Source of the DNA: Bacteroidales bacterium
GTDB lineage: Bacteria; Bacteroidota; Bacteroidia; Bacteroidales; UBA932
Direction of reading: 5' to 3'
DNA: 64,000 nucleotides
NCBI GenBank assembly: GCA_023667095.1
Contig: JAMPAT010000017.1
Coordinates: forward strand, 17,557-81,556
Shown here: positions 52,212 through 60,919 of the stretch, piece after piece
Numbering within the stretch: the first letter of the stretch is position 1
Layout: each line of letters begins with the position of its first letter
The notes under the pieces: generated by a model
Seen by the model: the letters and a program-made list of their open reading frames with translations, nothing else
The model's database searches: none
Told to the model about the DNA's origin: nothing
Translations under genes and position numbers: made by a program

Positions 52212-52763
52212 ATGGAAGTGTCACCTACAGATTTGTTAGTCCAGGCTTTTAAAAAGCTCGATATTGATTTGCTGAAGAAGTCGATTGCCTTGGGCGCAGA
52301 CATACATTTTCTGCGCTCTCCAGATGATTACGGGCTGTTGGAGGAGGCGATTTATCAGTTCGGATGTGACAATGGGCAGAACTTGGCATATCCTGTGGAC
52401 GGCATGTCGGAACATCTTGCGGATGATGAAAAGGTTCTGTGTGAATTTATTGATGTGCTGTCGGAAAATGGTTATAACTTCAACAGGATATTTGACGACA
52501 TGGGGGCAGACTGTGCTGAAAAAGGAACAAGTACCTTTTATGTCGTTACGATATGGGGATGGAGTCCGGTGATAGCCGAAAAGATGCTGCAGAAAGGAAT
52601 GCGTCCTCATTATACGTCCTATGGAATACCTGATGTAGACGAGATTATATATAAGGCCTGTATGCAAAGTCCTGTTCTGGAGGATTGCCTGCTCAGCATC
52701 CTTGATATAGTATATAAATATTGCCCTGAGTGCAGGGCGGAGTCCGATGAGACTTGCCGCTAA
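52212..52763 (+). CDS. Ankyrin-like small protein
   Basis: From ATG 52212 the product has 183 residues. It opens with one ankyrin-like repeat (LVQAFKKLDIDLLKKSIALGADI). A diverged second unit may lie around VIAEKMLQKGMRPHYTSYG. A Cys pair sits near the end (YCPEC). No catalytic motif. The next gene starts 38 bp later on the same strand. Possibly a partner or substrate in the radical-SAM cassette; function unknown. Confidence 0.65.
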   Translation: MEVSPTDLLVQAFKKLDIDLLKKSIALGADIHFLRSPDDYGLLEEAIYQFGCDNGQNLAYPVDGMSEHLADDEKVLCEFIDVLSENGYNFNRIFDDMGADCAEKGTSTFYVVTIWGWSPVIAEKMLQKGMRPHYTSYGIPDVDEIIYKACMQSPVLEDCLLSILDIVYKYCPECRAESDETCR

Positions 52764-52801
52764 CGTGTCGTGAAAATCATAAATTGCTTGGAATATTGAT
52801 T

Positions 52802-54199
52802 ATGAAGACAGACAAAGAATATCCTGCAACGCATTCAATGGCAACTGCATGGTATATAGCTGACGAAGATGGGAATGTCGGCATTATGAATTTCGAGGAC
52901 AATGGGCCTGTACCGTGGAATATAGAGGAAACTGACATTGAAAATCTTCTTTTCGGTCATGAAGAGGATTACAGGACAAAGGAATATACTCATATTAATC
53001 TGACGGACAGCCAGATTGATGACCTTCTTGTTCCGGAGGAAATATCGGAGGATGACATGTTGTTTTGGGAGGGCGTTGTGCAGATTGATTTAAGAAAGGA
53101 ACGGGAGTTCATGGATCTTGTAGATGGTCATGAAGTCACTATAGAAACCGTTGTGTCCAGGGAACGTGGCTTGTACCATATTGTGAACTATGGGGGCAAG
53201 ATATCGGATTGCAAAGGGGAGATTTTCCGGAAGATGCTCTCCCAGGATACGATTCTCCGCTTTTTTCATATCAAGAACTTCTTTATAACTGATGACTACG
53301 TTGATGGAAAGATAGAATTCAGAAAACATTTTGACTCTGCGCCATATTATATTTATGCCCAGTCATATTGGCCTGAATTTCTTCAGGAACGGCTGAATGT
53401 GCCTTCGGAGCCTGTCAAGCTTGACCAATTGCCCAAGGAACTTAGGGACAGGGTGCTGAGTCTGCCTATAAAATTCAGTAATACAGATAAATTGCAGATT
53501 GCCCAATATCTGCCTGTCGATATTACCGGGATGAACAGGCCGGCAGTTATGGTAGACGGGGCATCATACGGGCTTGTAAATACGCCTGACGGAAAGGAGG
53601 TATATGTGCTGATGGATATGTATCTTCCGGATTTCCATGCCTATTGTCCGAAAAGGAAAGAGTGCGGAAATGATAAGTGCCATAGCCTGTCCTGTAATTG
53701 TGGGCATGTCTATATGAAGGCATTTACTCATGAACCGAAGGTAATATGTATATTATCACCGATTGGTCAAATCCCGTATGATGTTGTAATAAAGCGGGAT
53801 AAAATTACGCGGAACAGCTTGTGTGTGCCTTATGTCCCTGCTTTGCCATACGTAAGGAAGCGCAGGAAGTTTATGTGGTACACAGAGACGGAAGAGGAGT
53901 TTGCAAAGCACAACCTGTCGGAACTGCTACGGCTCAGCAAGGGATATATCGAAGAAGTGATAGACCATTACAAGCCAAGGCTTATTGTCCTGTATGAATC
54001 TGCAAAAGAAGTGTTCGGCTCCGTCTATGACATCGGCTCCGGGAAGATTTGTATCAGAGGTGAATCGTATCCGTTGATTATTGAGTCAGAACAGGAACAA
54101 TACCATGAATATATTGAAAGCCTGCTGGAACTTCCTTACCGTGGAGCTGTCCATCCTCTTGTTGTCAGCAAAGAAGATATAGAAAAGCACAGGCCATGA
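52802..54199 (+). CDS. Uncharacterised protein paired with a radical-SAM gene
   Basis: From ATG 52802 the product has 465 residues, cytosolic. No family recognised. The middle carries a compact cysteine/histidine group (YCPKRKECGNDKCHSL then SCNCGH) that could bind zinc or an Fe-S cluster. The last ~100 residues have a pattern (YKPRLIVLYESAKEVFG ... RGAVHPLVV) a little like uracil-DNA-glycosylase-fold proteins. That is a weak resemblance. Its stop overlaps the radical-SAM start by 4 bp, so the two proteins are probably made together. Confidence 0.6.
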   Translation: MKTDKEYPATHSMATAWYIADEDGNVGIMNFEDNGPVPWNIEETDIENLLFGHEEDYRTKEYTHINLTDSQIDDLLVPEEISEDDMLFWEGVVQIDLRKEREFMDLVDGHEVTIETVVSRERGLYHIVNYGGKISDCKGEIFRKMLSQDTILRFFHIKNFFITDDYVDGKIEFRKHFDSAPYYIYAQSYWPEFLQERLNVPSEPVKLDQLPKELRDRVLSLPIKFSNTDKLQIAQYLPVDITGMNRPAVMVDGASYGLVNTPDGKEVYVLMDMYLPDFHAYCPKRKECGNDKCHSLSCNCGHVYMKAFTHEPKVICILSPIGQIPYDVVIKRDKITRNSLCVPYVPALPYVRKRRKFMWYTETEEEFAKHNLSELLRLSKGYIEEVIDHYKPRLIVLYESAKEVFGSVYDIGSGKICIRGESYPLIIESEQEQYHEYIESLLELPYRGAVHPLVVSKEDIEKHRP

Positions 54200-54939
54200 T
54201 AGAAATCATTTCAATAGACCTTTCCAACTATTGCAGCAAGCAGTGCCGGTTCTGCTATAATCACAGTACAAAGGCAGGGAGCACGTCATGGACTCCAGAT
54301 GAGGTGATATGCTTTGCCTTGGACTGCATTGAAAATGGCGTAAAGGCAATATCACTCGGAGGTGGGGAACCTTTCGAATATGACGGCATTTTCGATGTTA
54401 TCGATGCTCTGCAGCCAAAGGCCTATGTCTCGGTGACATCCAATGGCCTTCCATTGAACGACAGGAGAATATGGAGCAGGCTGATGGACAGCAGCCCGGA
54501 CAAGATCCATATAACACTGCATAATGCGGATGATGCAGATGAAATCCGGCATGTTGCTGATTGTATCAACAGACTTTCTGCCACTGGAATAAAGCCTGGG
54601 GTAAATATCCTGGAACGCAAGTCAAATGCAGATGCCTGCCGTGCCGGATATGGGCATTTGTCTGAACTTCTTTCCCCGGATCAGGTTATACTTGTACCGC
54701 AGAGGTTCAGTGACACGCCATCTCCGCGTCAGCTCGCATCTGTGGCATGCGGCAAGCCATTCCAAAGCCCGTCCTGCCTCCTTGGATGTTCTCCTCCGGA
54801 AAATTTCTGCTCGGTTTCATGGGACAAGAAAGTGAATTTCTGCAGCTTCGCCACCGGAAAGTCCAAACTAAGGACCCTGGATTACCGCGGCCTCCTGGAA
54901 GCCCTCCGGAATGTCATGTGGGAGGGGTGTGGGGGATGA
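54196..54939 (+). CDS. Radical SAM protein, uncharacterised
   Basis: The product has 247 residues, a minimal radical SAM barrel with C13-x3-C17-x2-C20 (CSKQCRFC) and a GGGEPFEY motif. Towards the C-terminus SCLLGCSPPENFCSV and VNFCSF provide four more cysteines that could hold an auxiliary cluster, but no full SPASM. It is translationally coupled to the 465-residue protein. No small peptide gene was found alongside, so this may be tRNA/protein modification rather than RiPP synthesis. Confidence 0.82.
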   Translation: MIEIISIDLSNYCSKQCRFCYNHSTKAGSTSWTPDEVICFALDCIENGVKAISLGGGEPFEYDGIFDVIDALQPKAYVSVTSNGLPLNDRRIWSRLMDSSPDKIHITLHNADDADEIRHVADCINRLSATGIKPGVNILERKSNADACRAGYGHLSELLSPDQVILVPQRFSDTPSPRQLASVACGKPFQSPSCLLGCSPPENFCSVSWDKKVNFCSFATGKSKLRTLDYRGLLEALRNVMWEGCGG

Positions 54940-54940
54940 T

Positions 54941-55687
54941 TTATAGCAATATCCTTAATTCCTGTTGCTGCACTTGCAGTTCGTACTGCCTTATAAGTTC
55001 ATCGTAAGACAGAAATTTGACTCTGTATATTGGTTGGGTCAGATCATAGAAAGACTGATAGGTCATTTTCTTGTCATATTCATGTTCCCGTCTGATATCG
55101 GCAACAATGTACATACGGGTATTGAAGTCTTGCAGGTCAACAAATTTTAAAAGTGAGTTCTGTATATCTGTCGAATGTTCAATTTCAAAGAAACTATGTG
55201 GCATATCCCTTTTGTTGAACCAGATCACATCAATTGTCGAACTTCTGGCTACGATATGATCATATGAGAAATCAGGAATTTTCGGGAGTGTCTTTATATT
55301 TCCCAATGTGGTATTCAGGAATTTCCTGTTTTTGTCCTGGTCTGGTATGAACGTTGTCATTTTTTTCATATTTCCAAGATTTACCAGAATTCCCTGATAA
55401 TATGAATGATTGAAATCAATTACCTCTTTGGAATCTTTATTCTTTTCAGTCTCTATGACGATACCATTGCTCTCGAGATAATGCCTATGGCTTTGCAGTG
55501 CATATAGTCCAGGCTTGACGCGATATATTTCAGGAGAATGACGTACAATCCTCCTGATGCTCGCGAATGGTGTCTTTGTTTCCCATTTGCAGTCCTTTAT
55601 CTGAAATATATTCTGATTTATCTCAGATAATGTTGCTATACCTCCGCATGTTTCCAATACTGCTACAACAGCCTCTCTCTGTGTCAT
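54941..55687 (-). CDS. Winged-helix plus PDDEXK-like nuclease
   Basis: The product has 248 residues. The N-terminal ~75 residues resemble a winged-helix of HARE-type (MTQREAVVAVLETCGGIATLSEINQ), with SIRRIVRHSPEIYRVKPGLYAL as the wing. The C-terminal half holds a PDDEXK-like core: IDVIWFN (Asp) then SFFEIEHSTDI (E-x-E) and LQDFNTRMYIVADI. This 'DVIW...FEIEHST' pattern is common in restriction-endonuclease-like proteins. No methyltransferase lies beside it. It overlaps the small gene at 55684 by 4 bp. Confidence 0.68.
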   Translation of the reverse strand: MTQREAVVAVLETCGGIATLSEINQNIFQIKDCKWETKTPFASIRRIVRHSPEIYRVKPGLYALQSHRHYLESNGIVIETEKNKDSKEVIDFNHSYYQGILVNLGNMKKMTTFIPDQDKNRKFLNTTLGNIKTLPKIPDFSYDHIVARSSTIDVIWFNKRDMPHSFFEIEHSTDIQNSLLKFVDLQDFNTRMYIVADIRREHEYDKKMTYQSFYDLTQPIYRVKFLSYDELIRQYELQVQQQELRILL

Positions 55688-55878
55688 AATGCCAATTCTA
55701 AACTGATTATTCCGTCAATGGAATATCCTTCGTCAATAATCCAGGAATTTTCTTTAATTAGCTTGGTCTTGGCTTCTTCAATGTTAGACCCGGACTCAAA
55801 CCCTTTGTCTTCCAGGCCGTGTCCGTCTATCTCAAGATTGCAGAATGCAGCCTTTGGTTTCTTTGTGACGGTCTGCAA
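55684..55878 (-). CDS. Small protein coupled to the PDDEXK-like gene
   Basis: The product has 64 residues, soluble, with no recognised family. Its ATGA overlap with the nuclease start implies translational coupling. Sitting upstream of a nuclease it could be a regulator or immunity partner, or the truncated tail of a larger gene. It ends the short stretch after uvrA. Confidence 0.5.
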   Translation of the reverse strand: MQTVTKKPKAAFCNLEIDGHGLEDKGFESGSNIEEAKTKLIKENSWIIDEGYSIDGIISLELAL

Positions 55879-55906
55879 TTAAGGGCAGCCATAAAAGAGT
55901 GTGGAG

Positions 55907-58402
55907 TTACAACCTTATATACTTCCCTGTCACACTCGCCGGATTGGCCGCAACTTCCTCAGGAGTCCCGGCCGCGACAATACGCCCGCCATCTGCACCT
56001 CCGCCGGGACCGAGGTCAATGATATAGTCGGCATTCCTGATTACGTCCAGGTCGTGCTCAATCACTATTACGGTGGCTCCAGCCTCAATGAGATGACTGA
56101 ATACATCAAGCAAGGTCTGGACATCAAGAGGATGGAGGCCGATGGTCGGCTCATCGAATACGAATATCGAATCTGACTGTTGGCGTCCCATTTCAGAAGC
56201 CAGCTTAAGTCTCTGTGCCTCACCTCCGGAAAGGCTCGGTGTTGCTTCTCCGAGGGTCAGATAGCCAAGCCCGAGGTCACGCAATGTTTCAAGTTTCGGT
56301 GCCACACTCTTGAACTCATGGCAAATCTCTATTGCATGTGCCACATCAGCCTCCATGACCCGCGGCAGAGTGAATGTCCTGCCGTCTTTTGCCGTACATG
56401 AAATCATGCCAGCCTGTCTTGAATATCGTGAGCCATGGCATTCAGGGCATGGTATATCCACATCCGGAAGAAATTGCACATCAAGGCTTACCGTCCCTGT
56501 TCCATCGCATACAGGACAGCGCAAGGAACCAGTGTTATAGGAAAAGTCTCCTGCCTTGTACCCTTGTGCCTTGGCATCTGCCGTGCGTGCGAATATTTTA
56601 CGAAGTTCATCGTGGATGTTGGCGTATGTCGCTACGGTAGAACGCACATTCGCTCCAATCGGTGTCGAGTCAATGAGCTTTACATGCCCAATTCCTGGAG
56701 TCTCCACGCTTATGACATGCTGGGGCAATGGTGTATTCCCGAGGACAGCCTCAAGTGCCGGAACAAGGCTTTCAAGCACCATTGTCGTCTTGCCTGAGCC
56801 AGACATTCCGGTTATGACAGTCAGCCTGCCTTTAGGAATGTCAACTTCAAGAGGCCTGACCGTATGGATTTCTGAGGTGGACATATGTATTGTCCCTTCT
56901 GCAAACATTTGCTTGCTGTCAATGGCAGGAAGGATGCGTTTGATTGCATCTTCTGCCAAAAACTGCCCTATCCGTGATGCCTTGTTTTTAGTTATATCTT
57001 CCACAGTGCCCTCTGCAACGACAGTTCCTCCGGCAGCTCCTGCTCCCGGGCCCATCTCAACTATCCAGTCAGAATGGCCGAGAATCTGCGTGTCATGGTC
57101 GACAAGTATGATTGAGTTGCCGTCTGCTGCAAGGTCATCCATCACTCCTGTAAGTCCTGCTATATTTGCAGGATGAAGCCCGATGGACGGCTCGTCAAGG
57201 ACGTATAGCACCCCTGTAGTGCGGTTTCGGACGACTCTTGCAAGCTGCATCCGCTGGCGTTCTCCTGTGGAAAGTGTGGCGGATGCACGGTCAAGGCTGA
57301 GATATCCAAGGCCGAGGTCAAGCAGACGGCGTGATGTGGACAGGAATGATTCGCAGATGCTCTCTGCCATAGGGCGCATATCCTCAGGAAGCGAGTCCGG
57401 GATTCCACGCACCCATTCCACACATTCAGTCAGCGTCATTTTGCATACCTCATCCAGCCCGGTTCCCCTTAGCCGTGGTGCACGCGACTCTTCCGAAAGC
57501 CTTGTACCGTGGCATTCCGGACAGATATCCTGCCTCAGGAATTTCTCGACACGTTTCATACCCTTCTCGTCAGTTACCTTGGCAAGGGCGTTTTCTACGG
57601 TATAGACAGCATTGTAATATGTGAAATCCAGCTCTCCTGCCTGGTTGGAATTCTTTGGCTTGTAGAAGATATGCTTCTTCTCTGCCGGACCGTTGAATAC
57701 AATGTCACGCTCCTTGGAAGTCAACTGGTTGAACGGCACATCAGTGCGCACACCCATCTCGCGGCATACATCTGTCATAAGCGACCACATCAGGCTGTTC
57801 CATGGAGCTACGGCCCCTTCGTCTATAGTCTTGGACTCGTCTGGAACCAAGGTCGAAAGGTCCACGGCCATGACAGTCCCTGTGCCTCCGCATTTTTTGC
57901 AGGCTCCTGTACTGTTGAAGGAAAGCTCTTCTGCTCCAGGTGCATAGAAATGTTTTCCGCAGCTTTCGCAGACCAGTTCCTTTTCCGCAGCCACATCCAA
58001 TGTCGGCTTGTGGTAATGTCTGCAATCCGGACAGCGGTGAGATGAAAGACGGGAGAACATGAGCCTCAAGCTGTTGAGAAGTTCTGTTCCTGTTCCGAAA
58101 GTGCTTCTGATGCCAGGAACTCCGGGACGCTGGTGCAGGGCGATGGCAGCAGGTACATGCAGTATCTCGTCTACCAGTGCCTTGGGTGCCTGTGTCATAC
58201 GCCTGCGGGTATAGGTAGACAGTGCTTCAAGATAACGTCTCGATCCCTCGGCATACAGTACTCCGAGTGCGAGCGATGATTTGCCGGAGCCGGACACACC
58301 GGCGATTCCGGTAATGCAGTTCAGCGGAATATCCACATTGACATTCTTCAGGTTATGTACACGAGCTCCCCGTATCTTGATGGCTTCAGGTCTCTTTTTC
58401 AT
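55907..58402 (-). CDS. uvrA: Class-II UvrA-like ABC protein
   Basis: The product has 831 residues, about 110 shorter than UvrA1. Two ABC cassettes are complete: Walker A GVSGSGKSS and GMSGSGKTT, signatures STGERQR and LSGGEAQRLKLA, Walker B VLYVLDEPSIGLHP and IFVFDEPTIGLHP. Zinc fingers are CPDC/CESCGK-type and CPVCDG/CPECHG. The UvrB-binding insertion seen in UvrA1 is absent or short, marking the UvrA2 class, implicated in resistance to DNA-damaging compounds rather than core repair. It is followed by the small gene and the nuclease on the same strand. Confidence 0.9.
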   Translation of the reverse strand: MKKRPEAIKIRGARVHNLKNVNVDIPLNCITGIAGVSGSGKSSLALGVLYAEGSRRYLEALSTYTRRRMTQAPKALVDEILHVPAAIALHQRPGVPGIRSTFGTGTELLNSLRLMFSRLSSHRCPDCRHYHKPTLDVAAEKELVCESCGKHFYAPGAEELSFNSTGACKKCGGTGTVMAVDLSTLVPDESKTIDEGAVAPWNSLMWSLMTDVCREMGVRTDVPFNQLTSKERDIVFNGPAEKKHIFYKPKNSNQAGELDFTYYNAVYTVENALAKVTDEKGMKRVEKFLRQDICPECHGTRLSEESRAPRLRGTGLDEVCKMTLTECVEWVRGIPDSLPEDMRPMAESICESFLSTSRRLLDLGLGYLSLDRASATLSTGERQRMQLARVVRNRTTGVLYVLDEPSIGLHPANIAGLTGVMDDLAADGNSIILVDHDTQILGHSDWIVEMGPGAGAAGGTVVAEGTVEDITKNKASRIGQFLAEDAIKRILPAIDSKQMFAEGTIHMSTSEIHTVRPLEVDIPKGRLTVITGMSGSGKTTMVLESLVPALEAVLGNTPLPQHVISVETPGIGHVKLIDSTPIGANVRSTVATYANIHDELRKIFARTADAKAQGYKAGDFSYNTGSLRCPVCDGTGTVSLDVQFLPDVDIPCPECHGSRYSRQAGMISCTAKDGRTFTLPRVMEADVAHAIEICHEFKSVAPKLETLRDLGLGYLTLGEATPSLSGGEAQRLKLASEMGRQQSDSIFVFDEPTIGLHPLDVQTLLDVFSHLIEAGATVIVIEHDLDVIRNADYIIDLGPGGGADGGRIVAAGTPEEVAANPASVTGKYIRL

Positions 58403-58462
58403 TTATAAATCCTTTTTCAGGGCGCAAAAATAATAAATTCTGCCGGCCTGCGCGATACAATG

Positions 58463-59362
58463 TTATATACGGGACCGGTACTCCAGCGGAGTCATGCCGG
58501 TAGCTTTCTTGAACATTCTCGTAAAATGCTGTGGATATTGGAAGCCAAGGCTGTATGAAATCTGCGAGATGGAGAACGACGGATTCAGAATCTGCTCCTT
58601 TGCCATGTCTATCAGCCTGTTATGGATATGCTCCTGTGCTGTCTTTCCGGTCTCTTTCTTTATCAGGTCACCGAAATAGTTGGCTGAAAGGCAAAGTTTC
58701 CCTGCGCACCATTTGACAGACGGAAGGCCTTCCTGCTGTGCCTGTCCGCTGCTGAAATAGTTGTCCAACAGTGTTTCGAAGCGCATGAGAATGTCCTGGT
58801 TGACATTCTGGCGCGTTATGAACTGACGTTCATAGAAGCGCAGGCAATAGTCAAGCAGCAGCTCGATATTTGTAGATATAAGCCTACGGCTCAGCCTGTC
58901 GATGTCATGTTCCAGTTCAAGGCTGATTTTCTGAAGGCAGTCGACAAATATTTCGCGTTCTTTCTGCGAGAGGTGCAGGGCCTCGTTGTTCTCGTATGAG
59001 AAATATGAATATTCCTTGATATGGCTTCCGAGGGATGTCCCCCTTATAAGGTCCGGATGAAAGCACAGTGCCCATCCTTTGGGCTGGAATGTCTCCCCGT
59101 TGTCCTCAATGCCGATTACCTGGCCTGGTGCAAGACATACTACAGTGCCTTTCTGGTAGTCGTATTTTTGGCGGCCATATATTATGTCGCCGCACTTGAC
59201 CTCCTTCAGGAATATTGCATAGAATCCGAATATATGGCGATGGTGTTTCATCCTCTGCGACCTGGACAGGTCAATGACGCTTACCAGCGGGTGCTGTGTC
59301 TCAATTCCCAGAAGGTCGTTATACTCCGGAATGCTCTCTATATTCATTATCTTTCTGTCCAT
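58463..59362 (-). CDS. AraC-family transcriptional regulator
   Basis: From ATG 59362 (or 59347) the product has about 299 residues. The N-terminal sensor half (VSVIDLSRSQRMKHHRHIFGFYAIFLKE) resembles the AraC arm/cupin domain. The C-terminal half carries two HTH units: KLCLSANYFGDLIKKETGKTAQEHIHNRL and ISQISYSLGFQYPQHFTRMFKKATGMTPLEYR. It is divergent from the flavodoxin-family gene and most likely controls that cluster. Confidence 0.88.
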   Translation of the reverse strand: MDRKIMNIESIPEYNDLLGIETQHPLVSVIDLSRSQRMKHHRHIFGFYAIFLKEVKCGDIIYGRQKYDYQKGTVVCLAPGQVIGIEDNGETFQPKGWALCFHPDLIRGTSLGSHIKEYSYFSYENNEALHLSQKEREIFVDCLQKISLELEHDIDRLSRRLISTNIELLLDYCLRFYERQFITRQNVNQDILMRFETLLDNYFSSGQAQQEGLPSVKWCAGKLCLSANYFGDLIKKETGKTAQEHIHNRLIDMAKEQILNPSFSISQISYSLGFQYPQHFTRMFKKATGMTPLEYRSRI

Positions 59363-59700
59363 ATCCTGAAAGCAGTATAAATTTCGTTGGTACTTTGTTC
59401 TCAATCGTTTGTTTTGGACTTTGTCCGCAATAGCTCCTTGCCTGGCATATTAAAGGCTGTTGCTGCCTCTGTTCCACGCCGATCGTCACCAATGCAATCA
59501 TTGATTCTTCTGCAAATGTATCCTTTTTTGCTCTTATATCCCTGATTCTGCAGAAATAATCCGTAATTATGGTAACTGAATCAGTAATATGTCTAATTTG
59601 CTGATTGGGGTGATTGAGTATCTTTGCGTTACTGAATGTCTTCTGTTATATTTGCATTTCAGGGGACAATTTTAAGGCAAAAACCCATTAACAAAAAAAT
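59363..59700. promoter_or_regulatory. Divergent intergenic region with tandem promoters
   Basis: No gene. Rightward promoters: TTG 59598-59600/TATCTTTG 59619-59626 (18-bp spacer) and TTG 59624-59626/TATATTTG 59647-59654 (20-bp spacer). The second is the better match. Confidence 0.6.
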
Positions 59701-60243
59701 ATGGCAAAAAATATTCTTATACTTTCCGGAAGTCCGCGCCGTGGCGGAAATTCAGATATTCTCTGTGACCAGTTCATGAAAGGGGCAGCCGAGGCAGGGA
59801 ACATAGTCGAGAAAATCAATGTCGCATCACAGAAGATAGGCTTCTGCCGCGCGTGCTACTATTGCAGGGACCATAAAGGGGAATGTGTGATAAAGGATGA
59901 TATGAAGATTGTCCTTGAAAAGATGCTTGCCGCGGATGTGATTGTGATGGCTTCACCTGTGTATTTCTATTCAGTTGATGCCCAGCTAAAGGCTTTGATA
60001 GACCGTACAGTAGCCCGCTGGCTGGAATTCAGGGACAAGGAATTCTATTACATAATGACTGCTGCAGAGGATTCTGACGATGTCATGGACTGTACCCTTG
60101 AATGTTTCCGCGGCCTTGCCAAATGCTTTGAAGGCTCTGTTGAGAAAGGGGTCATATATGGCAAGGGAGTCTATGAAAAAGGGGAGATCCTGAATCATCC
60201 TGCTATGCAGCAGGCCTACGAAATGGGCCTTGGATGCCTTTGA
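59701..60243 (+). CDS. Iron-sulfur-flavoprotein-like NADPH-dependent FMN reductase
   Basis: The product has 180 residues, a flavodoxin-fold protein with the FMN phosphate loop GSPRRGGNS. A Cys cluster CRACYYCRDHKGEC follows, as in anaerobic iron-sulfur flavoproteins (Isf). The ASPVYFYSVDAQLKALIDR segment binds the flavin ring. The expected role is electron transfer or quinone/oxygen detoxification in the cytosol. It heads the cluster under the AraC-controlled promoter region. Confidence 0.85.
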   Translation: MAKNILILSGSPRRGGNSDILCDQFMKGAAEAGNIVEKINVASQKIGFCRACYYCRDHKGECVIKDDMKIVLEKMLAADVIVMASPVYFYSVDAQLKALIDRTVARWLEFRDKEFYYIMTAAEDSDDVMDCTLECFRGLAKCFEGSVEKGVIYGKGVYEKGEILNHPAMQQAYEMGLGCL

Positions 60244-60269
60244 CAAGATTATTTATGAATTTATATGTT

Positions 60270-60893
60270 ATGGTGAAGAACAGAATCCCTTTAATCATGT
60301 CTTTGCTCTTCTGGATCGGGGGACTGACATACGCAAATGGAAATAATGTATTGAAAAACAATGCTATGAATAAAGAAAAAAAGATACTTGTCGCATTTTT
60401 CTCCCATACAGGTGAGAATTATGCCGTAGGCAACATTGAAAAGGGCAATACACACATTGTAGCAGAAATGATAGCTGAATCAACAGGCGGTGACCTGTTT
60501 GAAATCGCGCCTGTAAAGGAGTATCCGAAGACTTACAGTGCGTGTGTCGATGTGGCGAAAAAGGAGAAGGAGTCATCGGCCCGTCCTGAGATTGCCGGTG
60601 ACATATCTGTAGAGGACTATGATATGATATTCATCGGGTATCCGAACTGGTGGGGAGATATGCCGATGCCGGTCTATACTTTTATAGAAAAGCATTCATG
60701 GGAAGGCAAGACCGTAGTCCCGTTCTGTACGCATGAAGGCAGCGGGCTTTCAAGGACAGAGAAATATATCGCTGATTCATGCCGTGGTGCATCTGTCGGG
60801 AAAGGCCTGGCCATCAAGGGGGAGACGGCGCAGAATTCGCGTGAGCAGGCAAGGAAATCCGTCCTGTCATGGCTTTCCGGTTTTTCTTTTTAA
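60270..60893 (+). CDS. Flavodoxin with putative signal peptide
   Basis: From ATG 60270 the product has 207 residues. The N-terminal MVKNRIPLIMSLLFWIGGLTYANG looks like a signal peptide. The flavodoxin domain starts about residue 36 (KILVAFFSHTGENYAVG, the FMN loop) and continues to MIFIGYPNWWGDMPMPV and CTHEGSG. If translation begins at ATG 60366 the protein is cytosolic. Flavodoxins of this group serve as reductases/electron carriers. It follows the ISF-like gene by 26 bp. Confidence 0.82.
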   Translation: MVKNRIPLIMSLLFWIGGLTYANGNNVLKNNAMNKEKKILVAFFSHTGENYAVGNIEKGNTHIVAEMIAESTGGDLFEIAPVKEYPKTYSACVDVAKKEKESSARPEIAGDISVEDYDMIFIGYPNWWGDMPMPVYTFIEKHSWEGKTVVPFCTHEGSGLSRTEKYIADSCRGASVGKGLAIKGETAQNSREQARKSVLSWLSGFSF

Positions 60894-60919
60894 TTTATGA
60901 AATATAGACAAATTCCATT

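Noticed and set aside
54941..55878. Complete restriction-modification system
   Set aside because: Only a nuclease-like gene and a small ORF are present; no DNA methyltransferase motif (DPPY or PCQ) was found nearby.
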